A stretch of 64,000 bases of DNA, from the NCBI GenBank assembly GCA_028455995.1, contig JABELC010000011.1, positions 1,302,001 to 1,366,000 on the forward strand. The letters are read 5' to 3'. The notes beneath the pieces are model-generated. The model searched no databases. It was not told the DNA's origin and saw nothing but the letters and a program-made list of their open reading frames with translations. Numbering within the stretch: position 1 is the first letter of the stretch; the number at the start of each line of letters is the position of its first letter. A program made the position numbers and the translations under genes. The DNA is from Scleromitrula shiraiana (lineage: Eukaryota > Ascomycota > Leotiomycetes > Helotiales > Sclerotiniaceae). Below, one piece after another: positions 14,401 to 26,211 of this stretch.

Positions 14401-17186
14401 AGTAATGGGTGATGGTAAGTCAACACTGTATTAACACAAAGAAAGTCATCTAGTTCAAGGTGTCCCCAAGAAGTCGGGCAAAGAGGCTGCCGCTCGCTCA
14501 AGGATCTCACACGCGTATGGAATGATTTCAAAACCTGGAGAGGCTCACCTACCCAATAAGAAACTTCAACCGGCTATGGTAACTAAGAGTCTACTGGATG
14601 TCACAGACGACGATCCGCCAACTCTCACTAATCTATTCGAATTTATTGATTACGACGAAAGAGGAGTAAGCATTACCCATATAATTTCTGTTGATTTAGT
14701 AGAAATGAAATGCAAATTAATCCTATCTTAGGTGCACGATGACAGTCAAAGCTACATCCAAAATATGATGTATTACCATATGGATGACGCTGACCGAGAA
14801 AACATTCTTAAAGTTCCAAAACCAACAACACTCCCTGCAGCTTTAGCAGAAAACTTGCCAACTCCTTTGCAGGATTTTTTCCATGACAAGTATGCTCCAG
14901 CATTTATCTGCCGATATGTCTGTCGAACGCAGAAATACATGAACAAATTTACGGACAAGGAGACCAAGCAACTCTGGTATTGGTGGCAGGGTAAAGGCCC
15001 TAACTGTCTTTCGCAAAGTGTGGAATACAATGATATTAACCGTATAACTTCGCGAGTGGCAATGGAAACAAGATACGCTGAAACGTTCAAAAAATATCAG
15101 CCTACAGCTGATGACTGGGCGAAACAGCTTTATGATGCGATTTCGAGTAATGTTCATTTGCAAAGCACGTGGGTCCAAAATCCAATACAGAATGTGAGTT
15201 TCTCTCCATCTCATTTTAGTATCCAAAATGCCATTCCAAGTATTGGATCACGTCAACTAAGCTTTGGTTTCAGGGCAACAACATAGTCAACAAGCAATGC
15301 AACATCCTAGATGTTTTGGACCCAGATCCAGTGTTAAATTACTCACAGAATCTTTTTACTAACTTCATGGCTTTTGCATTGCAACATGGCGCGCAAGCAT
15401 CAGATATTGAACCAGGCGATCAGGATGAGAAAATGGGGTGGCTTCATGATTCTATGTTAAATTTTCTCATTTTGGTTCTCAACAGCGACCCAAGCATTTC
15501 CACCAAAGTGCAGCAGGCAATTGCAGCAGATATCGAAGCGTTTGAAGAAGCCAATAACTTAGACTCGCAGGCCGACGCGGCGACAAGGGCTGCCGCAGTA
15601 CTAGAGAAAAGTACTTTGTTGATGTCGGAATTATCTGGATGGTTCTCCTACATTGCAAAGGGATTGGCGTCTGCGTTTGGAGGTACTGCACTCTGGAAAT
15701 GGGTAGGTCAGGCGTTTGATAAAGCCGCTGAAAAGCTTGAAGACTCTCTTCCTGGAGTAGCTAAGTTAAAAGGACTCTCAAGCATATGTATGGTAAGTCT
15801 AACTAACTACTGTTGCTTACACAATAACCGAACTAACGCATACATAATTCACAGGTTGGTGTAACCCTGGCCATTGCGGCAGTGAGTATCTGGGGGCTGG
15901 TGAATAACTGGAAAAATTTGGAGCCTTCTCAAAAGGCAGTTATCATACTCGAAACAGTTCGAATGGTAGTTGGCGGCGTCGATAAAGCGATCGATGCTTT
16001 CAAGAATTATTCAGGAAAAGAAGGCACCACGCCTGCTGACGAGCTCAATATGGAGGCTCTCAATGATGGGCTTTCGGATGAGATTATGGAAAGTGGTGAA
16101 AAAATGGGCGACATAGCCCAAGAAATCACAGGCGATGAAGACTTTCGTACGGCGATGGCAGACGGGCTTCATGGTGATGGGATTCCTACAAAATCTGGCG
16201 ATGAAACCTGGAATGAAGAAATTGACGACGCTACCCCCGACTGTCCACCAGGTTATGAAGATGTAGCCAAGGAATTCAATCTTTCTGGAAACATGCTACG
16301 CGCACTCAACGCAGTTCTTGGGGTTGGTTTGGTTGTTGCTATGTCATTCTCATTGGCAAATAATTGGAACTCGTTCGATGATGTGGGAAAGGTTCTAGGG
16401 GTGCTCAATATCATCGTTCAGGGCTTAACTGTTTTGCTCGACATCATCGATGTTGGCATGTCAACAGGTCTGTGGGTTATAACTGGCACTTTGAGTGTTG
16501 CCTTACCCATACTTGGTGCTGTTTTGGCCGTGATTGGAGTAGTCCTTATGATCATTCAGCTATTTATTAATCTCTTCAGAAAGCAACGACCACCTCCAGA
16601 TCCAATTGCCGATTTCATCAACGATAAGGGGATTCCACTTATTGACAAATTTGATCCATCTCCCGACCCTTCACTTACATACACGATATCTGATACTCAA
16701 GTCCCTGCAGACCAGCTGCATACCATCACCATCACTCTCAAGAATGGGAAGTCTGATGACGTTACTATCCCATATACATCCATCACTCTTTATTCTGGCG
16801 ACGACCCGATCTGTCTCTTCCGCAACGGCGCTGATAACACTGATCCAATCCAATTAGCTGCCGATACTGACCCCGATAAGAATGACAACGGAGAAACCTA
16901 TGTCACTTCTAGCAGTATCGCAGGTGCGGAATTACCCCGAGCATCAAAGTTGGGAAACACAGATACATACTACGAATATAATCTCCGAGCCGCTGGCCCT
17001 GAAGAAGAAACGTCTAGCAGTCTAAGTCAACTCGTTCTGAAGACTGGCGAATCTGTTCAATCAATTTGGACGGGAAAGATCAATAGCAAGGGTAGTGATT
17101 CGGAGAGGTCGACTAGTTGGATTGAAATCGTCGAGACTGGTATAAAGGACGTGTTTCAGACTCAGTTTGTATTGCAAAGGGTTTGA
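11404..17186 (+). CDS. large protein with a degenerate Hint (hedgehog/intein) domain and hydrophobic C-terminal region
   Basis: Eight exons: 11404-11721, 11815-12541, 12636-12905, 12967-14389, 14446-14665, 14732-15193, 15274-15792 and 15855-17186. All phases agree and give 1,756 residues. Residues 1-350 are probably helical, of no known family. Residues 384-532 read as a Hint fold: GTLINLFNGTSRPIEAMRRG at the front, GFNGESPW then VFHTTTGLRAVDPEA in the middle, and TYHANGYLV at the end. The position of the usual nucleophile Cys is Val384, the block-B His position is Gln449, and the terminal His-Asn has become Asp-Met-Asn, so autoprocessing is unlikely. Residues 533-1310 are mixed and soluble. 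Hydrophobic segments lie near 1314-1330, 1460-1482, 1493-1514 and 1518-1554, and a beta-rich tail of about 200 residues follows. There is no signal peptide. Function is unknown; a membrane-inserting or toxin-like role is only an inference from the architecture. The acceptor at 14445 (AAAG) is the least certain junction. Confidence 0.8.
12636..13220 (+). other. Hint domain region (catalytically degenerate)
   Basis: This is the part of the large gene that encodes residues about 349-540, split by the 61-nt intron 12906-12966. Splicing joins ...ADLIGF to NGESPWALSSQ, recreating the GFNGE-PF segment common in Hint domains. The Cys, His and terminal His-Asn positions are all substituted. Confidence 0.7.
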
Positions 17187-17683
17187 AGTTGAATTTGAAA
17201 TTGTCTTTGTTCTTCAAGCTCATAAGTGGGTTAATTTTTGATTTGTCTTGAAGTTTTTGATTCCCATGTTCTTCAGCTTGATATTTTTGATTGAATTCGA
17301 TGTATCGGAAGTTTTCCTTTCAAAGTTTGATTCGAAGTTTAATTGTTTATTATTAGCTTAGCTTAACGATCAACGACCAATGACGAATAATGAATGATGA
17401 AGAATATTCTCATCACACGATGCAAGAACTCATATAAGTGAAGCTGATAAATCTCATCGATTGAGTTTACCCTTCTGCCCAATGATGCCACTATCATCTG
17501 ATCGGTATGCTCCGGATCTAAGAGGGTATACTAACCATCTAATACATGTCTATCGTATATATATAAATCACCCAATCCATTTTGTGACTCCTTTATCCGA
17601 TCTCCATATCCCCGAAGTCCCAAGCCTTTACCCAACCAGCCTAATATGACATATATCGTAGCCACCCACATGCAGACCCCATA
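17187..17683. other. convergent intergenic spacer
   Basis: Spacer of 497 bp between the ends of the Hint-fold gene (+) and FAN1 (-). It is AT-rich with TTTGAAGTTT-like simple repeats near 17.2-17.35 kb and presumably contains both 3' UTRs. No gene is seen. Confidence 0.7.
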
Positions 17684-20415
17684 TCATTCAGCATCAACAA
17701 TCCTGACCTCCTTAGCAACCACATTACACAATTCAACCCTTATACCTGCGTCCATTAACACATGTATCCACAGCCTCTGTGTATCACTCAATTTATCATT
17801 TTCACTCTTAACCTCTACAAACCTAACCTCTTTCTTCCTTTTTAACATTCCGTTCTTCTCCTCTTTCCCATCACTTTTTTTCTCTCCCTCCTGCTCATCC
17901 TCTTCCAGATGCCACAAAAATAAATCCGGTACTCCACCTCCCCTAACCCCATACTCTTCCACCATGACTCTCATGACTCTACTTAGTCCCTCTCCCCCGA
18001 AACAATCCACAACCTCTTCTAAATCAGCCACATCAAACTCCCACCTCAAACCCACCACACTAGTTTTATTTTCACACTCCCTTTCCCATACTTCTCTTAT
18101 AATCTTCCCCGCCTCTCCATTCTCGATTTGCACCAACCTCCTCAAAATCTCGGATGCTCGACTACTGAAAAATGCATCCGTATGTAAATCTAATGGGCAA
18201 GTTTGATATTGCGTTTGGAATACATTAGGGATATATAAGAATAGGATATCAAAAAACAAATAGGCGAAAAGAGTACGTAGGATGCCGCCTTCGCAATGGT
18301 AGCCCTTGAAACCAAGGGAGCGGTAATAGGAGAGGGAGAGTTGTTCGACAGAACATTCACCACCCTGTTCGTATTCATCTACCCATATAGTTTTCGTACT
18401 GCGCTGACGTTCCTCAACCCCATTCAGAGCACTAGATCGTCGACGGAGAGTAGTGGGTGTGAGATATTGCTTCTTTATCTGTGTGCCCTGAACGGTGGTC
18501 TCAATTGGTTTGGCTAAGAGGACATGTCCGAAATCATGTTGTTCTCTCTTAGGGATCTTGAGATTTTTCTCCAATTTCTTAATACGTTTTTGTAGATCAT
18601 GATGATAGATTATGTGGCAATGTCTATCCTGAAGACCCTGTTCACATGTTTGTAAAGAAATACGTTTCCAGTGTCTTTTTTGCCGGTCAGTATGTGTAAC
18701 TCCAGGAGGTGGCTGTAAGGAATACATGTAATGTTCTTCTAGTAGGGCTTTTCGTTGGTACCATGATCCTCTTCTGGCGGCATGAAAAAGCTTTTGCTGG
18801 AGGAGTTCTGTAAGAAGAGCGTGTTCACGTTCATGATGTTTGAATCGCCCAAGTACGTAGAGAGCTTTGTGCACAATGCGAGTGTATACCCATGCGGGAG
18901 AAAAACGCCGAAGATAGGCACCCTCTCCACTTTCGTAGATACTATCTTCCTTGCGTTGTTCTTCTGTTAAGAGAGCTTTCCATCGTGGATATACCTCTTC
19001 AAAGATTTGCATTACTTCATCAAGACCGGATTTGCCAGGGTTTCCATTAGTTTCGAGAATATTGTCAACACGGTACTGGGTTCGAATTGAAGCCTCAAAT
19101 TCGAGGAGAGTAGATCGGGAGGGAAAGATGTTTGTAGACCGAGAGACAATGTAAGAAGGGAAATTACGACGAGATATTCGGGCCAAGATTATGGTTGTTA
19201 AGGATTTATCAGTCCATTCCGTTGATCTATAGAACACTAGATGTACCCTCTCAAATAGTTTCAATGCTGGTAGTGAAAGTCGTATACAAGAACCTGTGAT
19301 TGCCATGATCTTCCGGAAGAAATGAACGTCTCTATTCATATGATCAAGACTATCATCACCTTCTTCTACTTGAGAAGCTGGTTTTGATTTTGGTCCACTG
19401 TCAGCTCTTTTCAAGCCTACATAACCAAGGCCAGTTTGACGCTGACTTGTTTCACGTAGTGCTTTCAAAAGATCCGCCTTATTTTTGCCTTGAACTTTCA
19501 GTTCTTTCGCAAGTAATTTGAGCTCATCCATATTCAATAAAGACAAAGATTCATCCAAAGTTTTGATATATTCTTCTGAAGAATCAGCAAAAGTAAAGGA
19601 ATCTTCAAGAATAGTTCCTTCAGGGGAACCCAATTCTGCAGGATTGACTTGTGATATCGCTGATGATATTGGCAATTCTCGAACTAGCTGCAGATTCCTA
19701 GAAGCAGCAGGAACATCTGCCATATCACTATGATACCCCAAACGATTGATACGATGCCAAGCAGAAGTTTTCCTTAAAAACAGACGAACATATCTGAATT
19801 GGATATCAGTCCTCGAGCATGGGACAGTGGTTGGATCAAAACATACAAATATTGAGCTTCATAATCAAGTTCTCTCCATTGTTTGAAAACCTCCATTTCT
19901 CTCTCATCAAAAAGATGCCCCTCGTCTTCCAGTACTGTTTCCAATGCAAGATTGAACGCATCACTATAAATGCTACTTTTACCTCTTATCCAAGTTCTCT
20001 GATCCAATCTGGACTTCAAATCATCGGGAAGAGATTCTCCCTCAGCACGCATTGCTTCATATTCTGCAATTGCATCCTTATCAATTTTGATTGGCGGTAA
20101 TGCACTTTCCAATTCTGTTATTCTTGGAGGAGGTAGATCTTCATCCACATATGCATCATTACCTTCGTCTTCCGAGTCCAAGATTTCTGTCCTCGGATTC
20201 CTCCGAGCGGGACTCTGATTTCGTGATAAAATGATTTGGCCATCTTCTTCATCTGAAGGACACCGAGAACTTATTTCTCCATCTGTACTTTTCGCTGTTT
20301 TGATACGTTTGGAGGGAGGTAATAATTTATCTTTGATACTTTGTGATGCAGGTCTTGGAGCCCGACGACCTACCATCATGTTATGATTGTTACTTCGACG
20401 TTCTTCGAGAACCAT
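17684..20415 (-). CDS. fan1: Fanconi-associated nuclease 1 (VRR-NUC structure-specific nuclease)
   Basis: Two exons, 20415-19847 and 19793-17684, joined across a 53-nt GTATGT...CAG intron so that EAQYL continues as YVRLFLRKTSAWHRINRLGY. The product has 892 residues. Order: acidic disordered N-terminus with basic patches; conserved FAN1 segment (EAQYLYVRLFLRK); SAP-type helix-loop-helix at about 274-302; helical TPR-like middle; C-terminal VRR-NUC domain. The C-terminal part carries GYHCEGGILRTLF, FQTQYQTCPLDL, GGVPDLFLW (Asp813) and RFVEVKSEND (Glu850, Lys852), which form the PD-(D/E)XK metal site. FAN1 cleaves 5' flaps and branched DNA during interstrand crosslink repair in the nucleus. No UBZ zinc finger is visible, as in other fungal homologues. 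The 5' end faces Sdc1 across a spacer that holds an inverted-repeat element. Confidence 0.93.
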
Positions 20416-20944
20416 TATATCGGAATATATTCATAAGAAAAAGGACCTTGGTGGATTCTAGAAACCGATCTTATTATTTCAAACAAAGACTTGGCGCGTA
20501 CGCGGTGTACGGTATTAGCCGCACACTTGATACCTTAAAATCTAGTAACTTTAAGAATATATTTTCATATTAAATTAATTTGTAATTACTTTTAGAGAAT
20601 TAATTAAATATATTGAAATTTAACTTTTTATTTATTATATATCAATATTTAAAAGTATTTAAAATATTTGATAGAATTGTTGTGTTTTATTGAAAAAAGA
20701 GCATTTTTTGGTGTGCGGCTAATAACGTACACCGCGTGGCACATTAACCACTGGCTATCTACACGAGCTCACCTGAGCACGCGATGATAATTTTGGAATA
20801 GCCCTGTCGATCATAATTGCATATGCATACTAACAAAGAAATACACCATGCATAAACCCCAAAGCTGTGACCACTACCATACACTAGCTATACACAATTC
20901 TATATTCACCAATTCATAAAATCCAATTCAATTCGAGTCTTATA
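20416..20944. promoter_or_regulatory. divergent FAN1 / Sdc1 promoter region
   Basis: Spacer of 529 bp between two start codons on opposite strands, so both promoters must lie here. Almost half of it is the inverted-repeat element at 20500-20737. CA-rich leader sequence precedes the Sdc1 ATG. Confidence 0.6.
20500..20737. mobile_element. MITE-like inverted-repeat element (238 bp)
   Basis: A 27-bp terminal inverted repeat occupies 20500-20526 and 20711-20737 (core ACGCGGTGTACG...TTAGCCGCACAC) with one mismatch. The GC-rich ends enclose about 184 bp of AT-rich filler with no coding potential. A target duplication could not be assigned with confidence. The element sits between the divergent FAN1 and Sdc1 genes. 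Confidence 0.7.
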
Positions 20945-21787
20945 ATGTCACAAAGCAACACACCCGATCCAGAAAATCTCAACACATCTACTCCTACCAG
21001 CGCCGCAGCTCACGCCTTTCAACTCACCATGCAATCACATCAACCTGCCGCGCCGAGCTCTTCGGTATTGCAAATGCCAGGAGCTACTAGAGATGTAGTT
21101 ATGGAAGATGCGCCGCACCACCGACCAGCCGTACGTATCCCATCCCATCGTATTCCCCTTCGCAAATTCCAGCTCTCAAACTCCCAATTCCAAGCCAGCA
21201 AATCAAATGGAAACCCAAGGAAAATCCTTTTCAATACAATGACTAACCAAAAATAGTCACCAGCAATCCTCCCACCATCCCACATGCGCTCCCACAGTCC
21301 AATTCTCCCCCCCAACCACAGCAGCAACCACCACGCATCCGTATCACCGATTCCCCCTCCCCCACGAACCAGCACGCCCAAGCCCAACGGTGTTAGTACT
21401 TCTAACGCCAATCTCGAACCGACGACCAGTACCTCGCGCGCCACATCTCAGCATCCTGAATCGGGGCCGACGTTACCAAGTGAGGCGAGTGTGCATGGGG
21501 GTGCTGCTAGGACTTATTTAAATGGTACGGTTACGGGGGTGTTGTTGGAGGGTATGAAGGTGCTTGCTAGGGAACAGTATGTTTTAATTTTCTTCTTCTC
21601 TCTTGCGGTTCTATCTTTGGATTTATTTTCGTTTGGATTGGAGGAGTTGAAGGATTGAGGAGGATACGGGCTAATGATTCTATTTTTTCACGATAGGCCG
21701 AAAGATCCTTTACGAGTATTGGGGGAATATCTACTGGCGAAATCGAAGGAATTGGAAGGAGGGAATGGAAATGGGAATGGGAATTAA
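20945..21787 (+). CDS. sdc1: COMPASS subunit Sdc1 / DPY-30 homologue
   Basis: Three exons, 20945-21130, 21257-21576 and 21697-21787, give 198 residues. The first 140 or so residues are Ser/Pro/Thr-rich and low complexity. The C-terminus forms a DPY-30 motif: AARTYLNGTVTGVLLEGM, then KVLAREQ joined by splicing to PKDPLRVLGEYLLAKSKEL. DPY-30 helices dimerise and dock on Bre2/Ash2 in the COMPASS histone H3 lysine-4 methyltransferase complex. The length and the disordered N-terminal extension are usual for filamentous fungi. The final intron (GTATGT...CGATAG) splits the DPY-30 motif, so its removal is needed for function. The first acceptor (21256) is less certain than the second. Confidence 0.82.
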
Positions 21788-22066
21788 GGATGGCGGAGTT
21801 TCTACTGGTTTGGTTCACATACCCAGGGCATAAAAATAATTCATGGATAAGTCTAGGCGTTTGAGGAGTCTTCAACATCAAGTCACTATATGATCAGGGA
21901 TTGGACATGAAGAGAGAGAAGGTAGATCTGAAGCGTGGTTCTTGATATTTCATTCGCTATGTAGTATTTTTACTACTATGGAGCTACATCATAAATGTGC
22001 AGCATAATCCGTAATGCAAATAGCCTTTTCCACACCCCAACTCCATATTCATTTAGTAGAACATTT

Positions 22067-22811
22067 TTATGCGACCAAAGTGGAAGCAGTGGCGCTCTCG
22101 TATCTCCAGGTTGGTGGGAGAACACCGACGGTCTTGTAGTAACGGGAGAGTCTGTGGATACGGGACTCGATGAGAATAAGACGGAACTTGGAGTCCTTGT
22201 CCTTTCTGTTGCGCTCGAGATGCTTGCGGACGGCAACGGCCTAGGTTTGATACATTAGTGGAATTCAACGTTAGCTCCAGGGGTGAGTAGAACATACCTT
22301 CTTGATCAACATGTAAAGGTCCTCTGGGATTTCAGGGGCGAGGCCTATTTTTGTCACTCTGTCAGTCTATGACCAAGCAGAGGCGATTGTAAATTCAAAT
22401 TGATTTATCGTAGATGTACTATAATCTGACGATAACAACAATTGTGAACATATTCATGTAGCAAAAACCATACCGTTAGACTTGAGGATTCTGAGAATCT
22501 TGTTACCTATAGAAGTAGAAAAGTTAGTCTATATATTCAATCCAAACGAGAAAAAAATATTCCCAAGCTGCAAATCAACAGCGTAGAATAAAAGAGCAGT
22601 TCCACATACCAGTAACAACCTTAACCTGAGCAATACCGTGGGAATCCCTCAAGACAACACCGATTTGGGAAGGAGTAGCACCCTTCTTGGCGAGTCTGCA
22701 AATTTGGTCGACGACTTGGTCGGGGGTGGTCTTGAGCCACGCAGGAGGAGTGCGGGAGTATGGGAGAGCAGAGGCAGATATACCCTTTCCGTTGGAGTGA
22801 AGACGACCCAT
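22067..22811 (-). CDS. rps13: 40S ribosomal protein S13 (uS15)
   Basis: Four exons: 22811-22610, 22506-22474 (33 nt), 22344-22298 and 22240-22067. They give 151 residues, the standard length of eukaryotic uS15. The protein begins MGRLHSNGKGISASALPYSR, includes WLKTTPDQVVDQICRLAKKG, and ends with ESRIHRLSRYYKTVGVLPP and a WRYESATASTLVA tail. It binds 18S rRNA in the body of the small subunit. Three introns in such a short gene, including a microexon encoding NKILRILKSN, are typical of highly expressed fungal ribosomal genes. It converges with Sdc1, with only 279 bp between the stop codons. Confidence 0.97.
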
Positions 22812-24277
22812 TTTTGCGGTTGGTTGGCGGTGATTAAACTTGTCGTTGAAGTTGGGATTGTCGAGCGGTGTTGAGAGGGAAGGAAATCGGAAAATGTTCG
22901 TCGTCGCGAAATTATCTGCGGTGGGTTTGGTGCTCTCGTTTAGCGTAGGGTTGAGCTAGAATTTGTCGACTAGTCCGATTTCGGTTAGATCAGTTTGTCT
23001 ATCATAAGAAAATTCTCAAGTCCCGAACTGCGACTTTTGCGACAAATATTTCTTTTTGTTTAGATGAAGAAAAGTAGCAATTGTCTCAATTGATGCTTAT
23101 ACTTCGTCTGCCATGTCTTCAGTTCTATTTAATTTTTAATGTAAGCATACCTTCCACTATTCACATCCATACATGACCGAGAAGATTCAATGATGATACT
23201 ACAATTTACATTTTTTCTGGTACCTCTTGATTTAGAAATTCCTGCGGGAAGGACAATGATCTTAACGGACTTCTGATTGATCTTCTCGGTCAACAATTGC
23301 TTTGGCACAATTCTATTTTCATCAATAGTTACTGACCTTTCAATAGTAAACATTTGTTATTTCATATATTCTTGGGATTTGAAGACGTTGGACCTGTTTG
23401 TGGAGAAGTGGACATTGATTTCAAATACAGATTTGGCTGGCATGCTTGCTCACTGTGATAGCATTCTGCATTGAGTGGTTCAATTTGATATCAAAATTAA
23501 GACCTCTATTACTTCAAGGTAGGATTTTAGTTAGAACGTATACCATGTTGTGGTTTTACAGATTCCATCTCAATTTATATTCGTTACATGTATACTCTCA
23601 GCCTTGATGCATTGTCCTGTGAGCATGATTTTTGTATTTCCACCACCAAAGCATGCAAACTACATACATGCCCCCTACCCAGACATGAATATAGTAATAC
23701 TCGGCAATCCCAGCTTTCACAAAACTCATGGGTCGAGTCTACCAAGTTGTCTTGCTAGCTACACAGTATCGGACGTATATTAACCCTTGTCGATTAAATT
23801 GATCTTTCAACATAAGTATCCTCCACATAAACTCATCACATAAATAATCCCATAATCACTTTGCTGCTATTACTGTTGCTGCAGCTTAGTAGGTAGTAGT
23901 CTTAAGAATTAGTCATATATAAGAAGCCTTTTTTATTGCAATTTGAATATGTCAACATGAGATTCTCATTAGTAGCAAAACCGCCTGTGAAGGTTAGGAA
24001 ACATTGACTATTTGCTTTTCTTTCTCTCTTTTTTTTTTTCGAAATAAGTCAATGACTCCTTTTTGGAGCCATTCAAAATACGACTCGTGATGCTAAAATT
24101 ACAGAGAGGATGATGCTAGAAGCGGGTAAGATGGCGAAGAGCTGGATGGATTACAAAAGTGCAGCTTCTGTATCTTATCATCTTTACATAAATGGTTGGA
24201 TCGGGAATGGATTCGGGTAGTATGTATAAGTAAGGAAAAATGGTGCTGAGTTTGAATGTCTTATATCTTGGTTGAAA
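22812..24277. other. 1.47-kb intergenic region
   Basis: Between the rps13 start and the U2AF65 stop. The first 150 bp is the rps13 promoter. The rest contains only short frames on both strands (for example 23129-23353 and 23550-23783) with no domain or consistent splice structure. No gene is supported. Confidence 0.6.
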
Positions 24278-26211
24278 TTACCAAGCACTAACTTCGAAGT
24301 TTTCCTACATACATGTTAGTAGCTGCTATATAGATAAGAAGAGAATTTGAAACATACCTCTGGGAAGTATGTGGTCACAACAGTACGATCTGCGAATTTC
24401 CTTCCTGCAAGAGCACGCAGAGCTTTGCCCGCTGATTCTGGACCATCAAATTTCACAAAAATCTTACCAACCCCACTGGATTGTCTGCTGCCTCCAGTGG
24501 GTCTTGGAATCTTCATGTCAAGCACTTTGCCGTATTTCTCGCATTCCTCTTTTACATCATCGCAAATTTCTGCACAGGTAATTAGTAAATTGAACATAAA
24601 GTGCCCTATTTATGATATTACTGACCTTCGTATTCTTCGTTGTCGATAAGTTCTTCTGGTGTCACCATGTTGAGTAGTTGTAGTACTCTTCCATTTTCGA
24701 GATCTGCTGACGTAGTACCAGCAAGCATAGACATAGCATTCACACTCATCTCCAAACCGGAGACTTGGGTATTACCAATACTAGCTCTCTGAACCTTAAG
24801 ATGCTTATCGCCAAGTTCCATACCGTTCAATCCCTCAACTGCAATATCCGTTGCAGCGGGGTCCACATACTCGCAGAAAGCAATTCCCTGTATCATGTTA
24901 GTACCGTTGAGAAATTGTAAGTTATGCTTACTTACTCGTGATTCGTCGGTGCTAGCGTCTTTAACCAGTATGAATGCTTTCAATTCTCCGAATGAGACCA
25001 AAAGCTCAGTAACTTGCTCATCAGTAAGGTAAAGTGGAACATTAGTGACACTGATTTTATTTTGGGTGTCAGAAACGATTTTGGAAACGACACCAGGCTC
25101 GTATGGGGCCTCGTCGGTGACAGCTGGCACAATGTAATCCTTTGGACGACGAATAGAAAGGCCTTGAACATCTGAAGATCCGTTTCCTGTCACCATATGG
25201 TCATTATCTTCCATAGTAATCCCATTAAGCGCTAACGCCACAGTTGCATCAGATGGTGCTTTGAACTCAAGTAGAGCAAATGACCCATCCTTAGAAATTT
25301 GTGCTGAAATACAAGGATCGGAGCCTTCAACAACATTTAATCCATTGAGTTGAAGATTGAAGAATCCAACAATGGTTTCTTCAGTTGCGGAAGGAGGAAT
25401 GTTATGAACAAGCAGACGCTTCGACTGCCTAGAATTTGAGGGTTTGAGAGCTGCATTTGTGGCCGAACCGCTTGGCTGTGCCATGAAAGCTTGCAGCTTA
25501 CTCGGGTCCATTGGTTGCTGTCGAGGTGCTCCCGGAAGTGGGAACATGCCGGAAAGTTTAGCTTGCTCAGAAGTAACATTCTCGTATCCCGGAGGTTTGA
25601 TATCCCATTGTGTCAATCTTCGTTTTCGTTCCAAAATAGGAACAATATCTGTCAAATCTGGTGTAGGTTCCTTCTTCTTTGGTGGAGGGCTGGCGCTCTT
25701 CTTTCGCTCCGCCGCTCGCTGGGCTGCAAATCCTCCATCACCGCGATCCCCGCGATCACCTCTATCGCCGCCTCGTCTGCCACCTCCACCACGCCTATCG
25801 TCGAATAAATCTCTATCTCTCCGTGGTCTTTCGTCGTCGTCCCTTCGAGCATCGCGTCTAGAACCTCGATCTCTATCCCATTCCCGTTCTCCCCCACCTC
25901 TGCGATCTCTGCCCGAGTATCTGTCTTCGCGCTCTCGTTCTCTGTATTCACGACTCGTCGAATAGGAATCTTCTCCATCGCGGCGAGAATTTCTTGAGCC
26001 TCGATGACCCGGCGAACGCGAACGTCTGCGATCTCTGTCTCCACGTCGATCGTCTCGAGACTGTGCAAGATTAGTATAAATTTCTCCTCTGAAAGTAAAG
26101 GGGTATACTAACGTGGTAATCTCTGGATGAACCATGTCGGCTATCTGTTGATACTTTTTTGTCAGTAATAGCTCCATCTTGTTGTTTAGGTTTTGTCGAT
26201 GAAGATGCCAT
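24278..26211 (-). CDS. U2AF large subunit (U2AF65), splicing factor
   Basis: Five exons: 26211-26113, 26060-24936, 24887-24626, 24569-24358 and 24304-24278. They give 574 residues. The N-terminus is an Arg/Ser/Asp/Gly-rich RS domain (about 34-120). RRM1 follows (RLLVHNIPPSATEETIVGFF), then RRM2 (KISVTNVPLYLTDEQVTELL), and a C-terminal U2AF-homology RRM ending TYFPEENFEVSAW. U2AF65 binds the polypyrimidine tract at 3' splice sites and recruits U2 snRNP; the last RRM binds SF1 or SF3b155, whose gene also lies in this window at 37.3-41.2 kb. The last coding exon is only 27 nt. Intron 24935-24888 is exactly 48 nt and has no in-frame stop. The homologue is prp2 in fission yeast. Confidence 0.95.

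Noticed and set aside
14341..14453. Alternative donor at 14341 (GTCAGT) in the Hint-fold gene
   Set aside because: It is in phase with an acceptor at 14453, but removes the protein-like FFEYDPTKRGYKGNR. The 14390-14445 intron is shorter and keeps the frame.
25444..25965. 173-codon plus-strand frame rich in Pro/Arg/Ser
   Set aside because: Antisense to the RS domain of U2AF65, whose codon pattern keeps the opposite frame open.
24618..26177. 519-codon unspliced frame starting upstream of the RS domain of U2AF65
   Set aside because: It retains introns 1 and 2; the spliced model gives a normal N-terminus (MASSSTKPKQ) and intact RRM2.
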